From: Pseudeuparius sepicola
Taxonomy: Eukaryota > Arthropoda > Insecta > Coleoptera > Anthribidae
Assembly (NCBI GenBank): GCA_963920635.1
Contig: OY987298.1
Location: forward strand, 53,671,949 to 53,735,948
Direction of reading: 5' to 3'
Length of the DNA: 64,000 nt
Shown: positions 41,701 through 53,700 of the stretch, one piece after another
Layout of the letters: every line of letters begins with the position of its first letter
Position numbering within the stretch: position 1 is the stretch's first letter
Position numbers and translations under genes: made by a program
Notes under the pieces: generated by a model
What the model was told of the DNA's origin: nothing
What the model saw: the letters and a program-made list of their open reading frames with translations, nothing else
The model's database searches: none

Positions 41701-44700
41701 CTACAAACCTAATCTTTGCTTATTTTATTATTTTAAATTCATTTTTTAACTATACCTGACAATCCCTTATTATGTTCCCCACCATATTCCATGCCAGGCC
41801 CTGTGACTTTGCATTGTGTGAAAGAACATAAAGGTATTCCACAAGATTCATATTGAAGGTCTGTGTTCATCGTATAACACCATGGTCCCATCGGACTTCT
41901 GTTAGGGTTGCGGCAATAATTATTTGCGTCTTTTTTCGTACCTTCGCCAAAGCGCTTATCTGTTATATTTTTATCAACTTTGTGGGGCTGATCCATCGAC
42001 CAAGATTGGCAGAGCACATTTGATTCTGTTTTAGCAATATTCCCCATATATTCTGTACCGAGATGACTTACTTTACATATGAAAGTATCTGTGAGATTAC
42101 CAGGATGATTTTTACCTGTACTGGTGATAATTTTAATAAAAATGAGGAAGAGTATTATAGGCATTGTGGTAAACAGAAGGTTTTTTTAAATCAAAATCTA
42201 ACCTCTAAAATCTCTGACAATGATGCCATTCATTGGTGTAACGAGTGGGGCACTGAATTAAATATGAGTTATTAATTTGTTGCAATACGTACAAGTGCCA
42301 AAAATTAACTTTTAAGCAAAATTGCTTTTTGTCTCAGCTTAAATTTTTTTAAAAGATTATACTTATAACTTATATAGTGGATATCACGAATAATGATTCG
42401 TTCGTCACAATGGTCGACCATGGAAATTACATTGTTGGTCATTCTGACGCAGGGATCAAGATTCGTGGTATCCACTATAATGGAAGAAAATCGATAATTT
42501 TCTAACTAATAGTGGACATATTTTACACTTGCCAATCAATGCTGACAGTTTGATAACCATTATCCATGTTAAAAAAATAATTCTACCAAATTAAACTATA
42601 ATGGAAAGGAGATAAAAAAAAATACTGCAATAAAGAATTAAGCCATAAGACAAAATCTGCATAATATACTAAATTATCTCTTTAACTGTATACTAAAATG
42701 TAACAGGTAAATATTTCATATTCCTATAATTCCGTTTTTTTTAAGTAGCAGCCATATTGATATTATTTATCTGTGACGGAAAGGGCCTTAATCCACAGAA
42801 TTTACGTTTTACGCACACGAATACTAATATAATATATATAAATTAACATTAAACTCTTTTCTTTGAAGCACAGAAAAGCTAAAGATTCTGTGTTTGAAAT
42901 TAGGTTAGAACCACCGAATATCAAGGTTAAGGTTAGGCCTCTCTCACAAGTTCTGACATTTCTGCCATACATGCTAAACATGTCCCTGGACGGACACGCC
43001 CATAAAAATGGTGCCAACCTTGGATTACCAAATTAAGAGGCCATTCCTGGTAGCAATTTGCAGACCTTTTTTTAAAAACCTGTATCTAAGTTAGTTATAA
43101 TTATAAATAACTGAAATTTTGTGATGATACACAAAAAAGTATGGTCTAGTGCATGAATATAAAAACTTTTCGTAAATTTTTTGGTTTTGCAACTAAAAAA
43201 ATATTCAAAATTTGGGCTTTCTAATTTCTGGCCCAAAATAGGAAAAAGTATATTCTTGCACTAGAATATGTAATTCCAAATTGATTAAAAAAAAATCCGA
43301 AAAATCCGTCCACAATTAACGCCTGGGTGATTTTTTAAAACCGCCCAGGTACAGTCGGAACAAACTGAGGCGTATAAATAAAAAGCAAGCAAATGTTTTT
43401 ATACTTTACTTAATGTAGCGATATTATTTTATTTGTGGTTGCTTGTTGGAAATAGTGTCGTGATTGGAAAAAAATGGGAACCAAAAGAAAACGTTATGAG
43501 GTACCTATACAATATCCTGTTATTTTGTAAAACTATTTTCTCACCTGCGTAATTACCTACTTAGTTTTTACATAAAAGTATGTATATACCTAACATGTAC
43601 CTACCTATGTTAGGATGTTAGTAATATCTACCTACCTAATTAATAGTTATTTATGTACCAAGGCACTGAAGTTCAACTTTTTATGGCTCATGTGGAATAG
43701 ACCGGCGGTAGATGACCAGTCACATGAAACGTTTTTCAAATGCATGCCAATCATATATATGAATATAAATGCCGTGAATTTGCCAATGAAGAGAATTTTA
43801 AACGCCGCTCGCGTGCAGAGGGGTATGCAATTCAATTTTCTGTTTGCGTGAAAAAGCGATGTCTCTGAACGATTATTATTATTATCAACAAAATGCAGAT
43901 TGTATTGTTGACTATTATAACATTAGATCATAGTATACAATAAAAATAAAAAATAAAATCTGAATTTTCGTTGATAATTAAAAAAAAGCTAAAGTATTGC
44001 GTGGGATTTGAACCTACGACGAAATAAATGAATAATTTTTCAGAGGCACGCGCCTTTATCGACTCGGCTATATCCGCTTTTGTAAGTTCTTGTCATGAGG
44101 TTGCTCATATCTGAAATAACCTGCATTGTTTTGCACTTTTCGCATTAAAGTTTTGACAATGTTCTGCACCTCAGAACTGCATGCCAATCGGTAAATCGTC
44201 GTTTGGTAGTTCAAATTTATCATACAATATATTGGCATGCATTTGAAAATCGTTCGAAGACATCGCTTTTTCATGCAAACGGAAAATTGAATTGCACACC
44301 ATTCTGCACGCGAGCGGCGTTTAAAATTATCTTCATTGGCACATTCACGGCATTTATATTCATATATATGATTGGCATGCATTTGAAAAGCGTTTCATCT
44401 GACTGGTCATCTACCGCCGGTCTATAAACCACATGAGTCATAAAAAGAACTTCAGTGCCGAGGTACATATTATATTTTTTTTGAAATCGCAAAAAAAAAT
44501 ATTTTATTAGGCGAAAAATAATCATAAGGGATCACCCGTGACGGGTGACCCGTCCATGAACCGACTGCGCCTGACGTTGCTTGACTTTGACGATTGCTCT
44601 ACCTAGGTCAAGTATAATGAGACTTGAGACGGCACTTTCTGACAGAAAATCCAAACTGCTGCCTATTGTGCTGCCTCCGTAACAAATCTATTGATATTCA

Positions 44701-47700
44701 AACCTATTAAAATATTTATTCTGAAAGATTGCGATGCTATAGGTAACAATTTCGCAATTTGTACGAAAAGTTAAATGGGCCTTTATTGGCCGGGTTTTGA
44801 ATATTTGGTCACTTTTGACGGACGATGGCTCCGCGTCTGACGATTGATTTACATCTTGCCAAGGCCTACTTATTGAAAAAATCGTACAATAATGGGCTAC
44901 TTCAGTGCCGATTTCTGAGCTTTTAATGACGATTTTGGGACACTTTACTGCCGATTTCAAAAAAGAAATATTCATTCCTGATGAATGAATAATATTTCTT
45001 TTTTCTGTCTGAACTCAAGACAGTAATATTGCTTGTTCTTATTTGTTATTGTTACGGTGGTTGCCATTCAGTTTCTTTAAGTGCCCTAAGTGTACCTAAA
45101 TCGTGTCTCAAATAAAGTATAGTCTTTTTAAATCTTATTTAATCGCAACCCCGTAACATGAATAATATTATTCATGTTGAATAATATAAAGCCACATGTC
45201 ACAGACACAGGTGTGTTTTTTCTTTCCTGTAAATAAAAATATTGATAATTGCAGATCAAAATTTGATGACTTGTCGTATCAGGATGGCTTAGTTTCTATC
45301 CTACTAAAGGAATTCCGATCAGTAAAATACAACATCCGTGTGCAAATTTTCCCATGACTATTTTGGTTTCATTAGGTATATACGCGAGTTCGTATTTACT
45401 ACACACTTAAATTTGCGAAAAGGGTATTAAGAACCCATCAAAGACAAAATGAAGAAAATCGAAAACTTACAATTCTGCAAAATTTGTAAACTATGTAAAT
45501 AATTTTGTTTGCTCTAGACACTTATGTATATTTTTACGTTATAATGTTATATTTTATCTGGAAAACACCGTTTTTAAGTAAAATTACCACGTTACTACGA
45601 AATACGTCGAATATCATATTTTTAATCACGACAAATAATCAGTGGCTGCCCGTCCATATGGTTTCTGGGGTTAGAGCCCCCACTGGAAAATGGGAAAAAT
45701 AATTTTGTTCCGCGACTGCTATATTATTGTATATTTTACTTCTTTGTTCCTTCCTAATTAAATTGCCGATAAGGTACTATGTATACTATTTAAGGGCCTG
45801 CAATGGATATCTTATGTTATCTGTGCTTATAATAACGTAAAATCGTCGCCTGGCGGCTACGAATATTTAAGCAGTAAAAACGTAAAAACTTCTCGTTGGG
45901 AGTGTACCGCCGGCCGCGTGGCCGGCCCCCACTGCCCCTTCCTTGCTGAATTGGTATCTATCTGGCCTTGTTCGAACTTGTAGAGAGAGAAGAGCTCGGA
46001 AATTTTCGTTGGCCAGGAATAAGCTCTTAAGAAATGTCATTTATAGTGTACAAATAAAGAGAGATTTTAGTATAAGGGAAAAATTTTGTTTGTAGAAATT
46101 ATTTAAAATTTTACTTTGTCAGCAGTTTTTGCTTGTACAAGGAAAAAAATGATATATGCAAAAATCATGTGACTTGCAGTTGCTGTCAGACTTGACATTT
46201 AACAACAACAAAAAATCAAAATGCAACTTATTTGTTGGAGTATCTTAAAAAACTTATTAGAAAAGTTGTTCCCCTTGAAATTCCTTATCCGTTTACCAAA
46301 TTTCATGGACTTACCTTAACCAAGACCATAACATCATGACATTATAATGTGTAGAGTTCAATTATTGTTTCCTTAGCCAACCTATGTTTTCAACTTTTAT
46401 TTTCAAATAGTGGAAAAATCTAATAGACCGGGAGATAGTGACAGATTTTTGGACGTGATTTTACTCAGTATGCCTTGCAAAGGGCATTATTTGGCAGATA
46501 TTCTCACAATAATAAGGTATGAATTAGAGAGTCATCCTGGGTTCTTCATATGAAAAACTAAGTTTTCAATTATTCAAAAAATATGCGTTTTGATAGGATT
46601 TTATACAGGCTGCCATGTGTTTTATAATGAAGTTCAAAATAGAAAATTCCTTAGAAAACCATAGGCATACCGTTAGCGTGGGTCTAAAGGGCTATTATTG
46701 CCACGTGAACTTGTATTTTAATAATTAATTTTTCCACGTTTCTGAACAGGCTGCCAATGAGAAGTATGCAAGTTCTTATTATGAAAATGCTGAAAAAAGG
46801 ATGGCATACCTTTTGCGCATGTCCAAGTACTGTTTAAATTGAATGTTATTTAATAATTTAAACGATTTATTCGATGTAAAGCGTACTTGGACATGCGCAA
46901 ACGGTATACCATCTTTTCTTCGGCAGTTTCATAACAAGAACTTGCATACTTTTCATTGGCAGCCTGTTCAGAAACATGGAAAAATTAATTATTAAAATAC
47001 AAGTTCACATGGCAATAATAGCCCTTTGGACCCACGCTAACGGTATGCCTATGGTTTTCCGAGGAATTTTCTATTTTGAACTTCATTATAAAACACATGG
47101 CAGCCTGACTAAAATCATATCAAAACTCATATTTTTTGAATAAATGAAAATTCATTTTTCCATATGAAGAACCCAGGATGACTCTCTGATTCATACCTTA
47201 TTATTGTGAGAATATACGCAACATAATGCCCTATGAAAGGCATACTGAGTAAAATCACGTCCAAAAATCTGTCACTATCTCCCGGTCCATAATGGCATAG
47301 ACAAAGCTACACGGACACATATAAACTGTCGTCACCATTATTGAAATTTCCACAAGGCCCATCAAATATTTTGCATAAAATTATATATTAAAGTAATAAC
47401 TAAATTACTAAACTAAACTAAATTAAAATACATATACCTTAGTATTGAGTCCTCAGAATTGTAAGACATTACAATTTATTTGTTTTAATTTGTTTTCCTT
47501 CAAAAATTAAAGTTAAGTACGGTTTCAACAATGCTTCTCACTGTGTCCTTTAATCTATGTTAATGAGCACAAACTTCTTGTGAACTTATTACCTTACCTT
47601 GTATCTATCTATTATTTATCTGCATAAACAAATAACATTTTTTTAATTAAATTACAAAAGACCAAATTTTGAAGCTTCAAAAATGTGTTTGCTATAAAAT

Positions 47701-50700
47701 ATGTACCTGACACGATATTTAGCTAAAAACAAGTATTTAATAGGAGTTTCCTTAAAATAAAGGCCCTTATACAGGGTGAGTTTTTTTCGATGCCCAGTAT
47801 GGGGATCTCGGAAACTAGCAGAGCTAGAACAAAGGTTAAATGGGGAAAGAATTGCAGTTTTGAATGCTCAATCTAATGCCCCTTTTGGGTTTTTAAAAAA
47901 GTTAATGGCTCACTAGATATTTTGAGAAGAGGGATTTTTTGCTATTTCATCCGATCTCTGTAGCTCCGTTATTTCTGATTATACAGAAAAACTGTAGAGA
48001 CAAAAATTGTAGATAATTTTGGGCTTAATAAGATAATCTGATCCAATTTTTTATGTTGTTTGAGATTTTTTAGATATGACATAAACTTGTGTTTTTTTAA
48101 ATGTAAATCATTGTTGGCTGTAGCCTTATCAAATCGGCCATATTTTTGAGCTTTCCAAAGATATAATACTCGGCTTAGTTATTATAAAAAAATAAAAGAG
48201 CTATGGCTAATTTTCTGATTTTTTTTTTTTAATTTTCACATAGTCAGCCATGGAACATTTTCATAATTATAGTGGGCATCGAAAAAACTCACCCTGTACG
48301 TTGAGTGAGGAATAATAAGAGGCGCAACCTTACGGGACGCAGCGTAGCCGAAAACACGGCCCGAAAAGCGTCCGAGACAAAAAAATACATATCCTTCCAG
48401 TAAAATAAAAAATATATAAAATTGTACCGTTAGCCCGTTGTAGAGGGATCGGTGTTCTCGAAAACATAAACAAGTTGTAAAAATCCGTGGTCGCTAGGCG
48501 ACTATAGCGAGTGGGGGCAACGGGGGGCTTCAGGGTAAGCACACGAAAACCGGTCATGCAATTTTATATGGGCGTTGCGCCTCTTATTATTTCTCACTCA
48601 ACGCCTTGTATAAGTAGAATCTGTGTTGACAGTTACAGAAAGTCATGTGACCACTTTTGCATTCATCTTTTTTACCTTTGTAGGTTTATTTTAATATAAA
48701 ATCCTCAGCTTGATTACATCAGATGCATACTAAAACCATTTTGTATAGGGAATCATAGGTGGAGGTGGAGAAAATGCAACATTGTTTAGTTTAATTAAAG
48801 TTGTTAAAATTACCCAAGAGTCAGATAATATAACGTCAACATGATATGAATGGGGTAAACAGTTTTAACTCGAGCGCTGCTGATTTCTTTATACTTATAA
48901 TACTATCAGCGGGATTAATAATTTTAACTCAAATACTGCTGATTTTTTTGACTTGTCATCACGTCAGTCGGGTAAATAATTTTAACTTGAACACTGCTGA
49001 TTTTTCATACTTCTGATACCATCAATGGGATTAATAATTTTTGCTCAAGTACCTACTGCTGATTTTTGTATACTTCTGATACTAGCAATGGACTTAATCA
49101 TTTTAGCTCAAGTACTGCTGACTGTTTATACTTCTGATATTGATTGATTGATTTTGATTGAAGAAAAATTTAAGGGACACATCAACAATATCTATCTATT
49201 GTATATTACCATAATAATGTTTGAAACTTTTTTAAATCCACTTAAACAGGCCTAATGGTGGGCATGTAAAGTATACTTATGAAGGAGGTAGCAGGAAAAT
49301 AATATTAACAGGTGGTAGAAAAATGTGCAACCTGCTTTTATGTGTCCTATTAAAAATAGTCAGTTTTCAATTAACAAATTCGATCATATTAGAATTTCAA
49401 CCTTTAATATATCAAAAATGTATTCTTTTAGGTCAAGGCAAATATGGATTTCGGAAGTTGACAATAGTTTACAAGAGTATGTGGAAATTGACAAAAGGAA
49501 AGAAAATAGAAGTTGCAATGAAAATGCTTACTGAAGACCAGTACATCAAAGTAACTTAGCATTTATTTTATTTTTAAATCCCGTTTTTACATGTCTTGTT
49601 GTTTACAGGAGTACCTTAATCTAGCTGGCCAGTGGGCATTTATTAAATCTCCTGCCATTGTTAAGTTGTATGGAATTGCATTTACTAGTAATATTTCTTT
49701 GGTTATGGAATATTTTAAACTTGGACCTCTAGATCAGTACCTGCAAAATAATAAAGAATTAATGAAAAATGAAGATTTGATAGAAGCTGCCAGCAATTTG
49801 GCCACGGCTCTTTGGCATCTGGTAAATTCTTTATTTAAAGATGAATGACAAATTTTACATAAAAATATTTAATATTTCAGAAAGAAAGTAATGTTGTACA
49901 TGGAAGAATACGATGTCGAAAATTAATGGTTAATGCTCATACAGAGAATTCATTTATCGTCAAATTAACAGATCCAGGAATTCGCACTGACTACTCTTCA
50001 TCGGAGTAAGTTGAAAAGTTTTAAGGTATTTTTTGCATCAACAGTAATTGCTGGGTTAGGGATATAAGTTGGAACATTAACATTGATGTGTCAATAATAA
50101 TAATTATTATTCTATTTCAGCTATTTTCAAAACTACAATTTGCAGCTTTTTTCTTGATTTCAAAAAGACCAATGTGATATTTCCCCTTTTTAATGGAGGA
50201 GTAATAACTCCTGTTTCTGCATTTTGTTATTAAATGTACATAATGTGTCAAATTTGACATAATATGGCAATTAGCTATTAGAACATGGCTTCACAAATCT
50301 GTATTCTATATTCGTAAAAAGCCAGCCCAAAACTTCACGATAAAACAAACAATTCACGGTTTGAAATGTTTTCTGTTTGTAATCCAACACTGGCCTGTTC
50401 GACATTTTTATGTGAAATGTGACTCGAATGCCGATGGACAGTAGAAATCCACTGATAAAAGTGGCATTGCCCGATGCTCGATCTATCAGGGTAGTTAATT
50501 TAAAAAAGTAGAAAATTTCAGTTTGATGAGGATAATCTTACGATTTTAATAGGTTTTATTAAGGTATATAAAGTATTCACAGATTATTCTTTGTAATAAT
50601 ACATTTTAATTGCTTCCTAGAAGTAGAAATTATATAATAGTTATTTATGTACCAAGGCACTGAAGTTCAACTTTTTATGACTCATGTGGAATTTAGTTGC

Positions 50701-53700
50701 CGAGGCCTCTGGCCGAGGCAAATAAACCACATGAGTCATAAAAAGAACTTCAGTGCCGAGGTACATATTATATATATATTTTTTTTAAATCGAAAAAAAA
50801 AAGTTTATTAGGCAAGAAAATAAAAAACAAGGGATCACCCGTCCATGAACCGACTACGCGCGGCGTTGCTTGACTTTGACGATCGCTCTACCTAGGTCAA
50901 GTATGACAAAGACTCGACGGCTTCGAACAGAAAAACCAAACTGCTGCTTTTTGTGCAGCCTCCATAATAAATCTATGGATATTCAAACCTACTAAAATAT
51001 TTATACTGATAGATTGCGCTGCTATAGGTAACAATTTCGCAATGTGTACGAATACGAGCCCTAACAACTAAATGTTTGGACAACATTTTAATTTTTCAAA
51101 TAAATTCAGTTTCCATTTTAAAATTCAAATATAATTTTTTCTGCCGAAATTATAGCAATTATTGTCATAAAATAAAGGTCATATTCTTTACAGAACAATG
51201 TTTATTTCACAAATAAATTACTTATTTTGATATATAACAACAGACTACAAAATATAGTGACAAGTAAATGTTCGGACAATCTTAATTAATGAATGTTTCT
51301 AGGGAAATCAATATGATGTAACGTCCCCTTTGGCATCTATTACTGCCTTAATCCTCTTTGGCATAGTGTCCACCAAAGATTTGCAATATTGAGGGGTAAA
51401 TGCATTCCAAATTTCTTGAATTTTGGCCTTAAGTGCGGGAATCGATCGCTGAGGGCTATTTCTCAAAGACCTTTTCATGTGATGCCATAGTGTTTCGATG
51501 ACATTTAAGTCGGAACTGCTCGAGGGCCAGGACAAGACAGAAATTTGATTGTCCCCAAACCATTTTTTTGTACTTTTAGCTGTATGGCAGGATGCCCCAT
51601 CCTGCTGAAAGATGAAATTTCCACCTTCATAAAGCTCCACCGTACTTGGCAGCAAGTTTCTTTCCAAGATGCCTTGATATTTTTGGGCATTTATGATGCC
51701 ATCCACAAACTCAAGCCTGCCTACACCATTAGTAGACATGCAGCCCCAAATCATAACTCCCTGTGGAAATTTTACTGTACGCTTAATGCAATCTTTATGA
51801 AATGCTTCAGATTTCGTTCTTATGACTCGTTTCCGAAAATCACCCACACAGACATCAAATTTGGATTCATCACTAAAAATTATTTTAGCCCAGTCCTCTT
51901 TGGTCCAATTTACTTTGGATTTTGCCCAAACAAGACGTTTCCTCTTTTGGAGGCTTTTCTTTGGCCTAAAAATATAAATTCTTTTAAAGTGTGTTTAGCT
52001 AATTGTTACAATTTTTGTTATTTGGCCATATGTCATATTTACCTTATAAAATCCATATCCAGCTTTGTGTATCCATTGTCTGCAACATTCCCTTGATACA
52101 TTTAAATTTGCTTCTTCATTCCATCATGTTTGAATATCCCGTACCGTACCTCTTCTTTGTTGCTTACAAATTTTAAGTCTTTTTTTTCTTTCTGTTACTA
52201 TCCTTGGTCGCCCAGAACTTTTGCCCCGGACACCAAGGGATCCAGTTTCCCCATACGCCTTTATAACCTCACCAATCGTTGATTTGGCAATATTGAGGTT
52301 TTTCGCTATTTTTCCCATGGATTTTCCGTTGGCATATTGCCTTATTATGATTTCACGCACTTTTTTGTCAGTAGCAACTCCGCGAGCCATTTTACTAACG
52401 AAAGCACTATTGCTAATGTCATAAAAATATATTTTTTTAGTCATAGCAACAACTGGCAATTGTTTTTTCAAAGTTTGCTTGTAATTCATTGATGGTATGG
52501 CAATAGTCCGAACATTAAGTTGTCAGCAAATTTTGTTAAATAAACATAATTATATTACAAAGCTAGCAAATTAATAATCATTAAAATATTAAATGATTTA
52601 CTGTTTAAACACTTGACTTAATAGTTACATTTTTGTAGATTTTGTTAAATTCCAGACGGAGTACTCAAAAACAATTTTAATATTAAATGTAATAGCCCGT
52701 CCGAACATTTAGTTGTTAGGGCTCGTAGTAAAATGGGCCTTTATTGGCCGGGTTTTAAATATTTGGTCACTTTTGACGGGTGATGGCTCCGCGTCTGACG
52801 TTTGATGTTTTCATCTCGCCAAGGCCTACTTATTGAAAAAATCGTACAATAATGGGTTACTTCAGTGCCGATTTCTGAGCTTTTAATGACGATTTTGGGA
52901 CACTTCACTGCCGATTTCAAGAAATAATAATTATATTCCATCTATTCTCGAAATGCCCTCATATGAACCGGAACAGTGATGCCACTATTATGGAAATTTA
53001 AATTTCGTTTTTGACCATTTTTGGCTTAACTAAGGCCCAAAAAAATCGAATAACTGCCGTTTCGTATACATCTAGAGGCTCTTCATAAAATTCAAGAGAA
53101 AAATCAAACAATGTTTCTTTAGTATTAGCCCATTATCAAACTTATAGCAAGTCAAGCTGTTTTGTTATTTATGTCCTTACTTTTTAGAGTGCATTGGATA
53201 CCTGTTGAATGCTATTCAAACTTAGGCTTCGCAAAACAGTCAACTGCCTCTGATGTGTGGGCTTTTGCTACCACTTTGTGGGAAATGTTTACATTAGGGG
53301 AAGAACTCAAACCTAGTGACCATACAAAAGCTATGATGGTATGTTTTTGATTCTATAAAATGATTGATTAATTGCAAGAATATTCTCAGTAGATAACTAA
53401 AACAGTGAAAAATACCATGACTTTCATTTAATTAGTACTTCAATTGAAACTCGAATGGCATTTAGCAGTGATGTTTCACTTGTGTTTCAAGTAATTGTTA
53501 TTGCTATGTTGCTTCTAGCTTTCAAATTGATGAAGTTTTATTTATGTCTTTCTCTTCTTTCTGGGACTCACATTCAATAAAAATTAAAAACGGGACATTT
53601 TAGTTTTACAAAACTGGGAAGAGGCAACGTAAACCAAGCAGATGTCTTGATGAAATCTACAATCTTATGCAAGAGTGCTGGCACGGAGATCCACAAAGAA

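Larger units (their letters stand above)
50635..52925 (-). repeat. 5S-like hairpin repeat, copy C, split by a Tc1 element
   Basis: Same family, reversed: hairpin at 50647-50766, 5S-like part at 50829-50890, then interrupted at a TA by the transposon 51055-52725, resuming 52726-52925. Without the insertion it is about 620 bp. The hairpin loop here is 35 nt and contains its own palindrome (GCCGAGGCC...GGCCGAGGC). Confidence 0.75.

Noticed and set aside
48853..49142. CRISPR-like regular repeats
   Set aside because: The units are contiguous, diverged 57-63-bp minisatellite copies without spacers in an insect intron.
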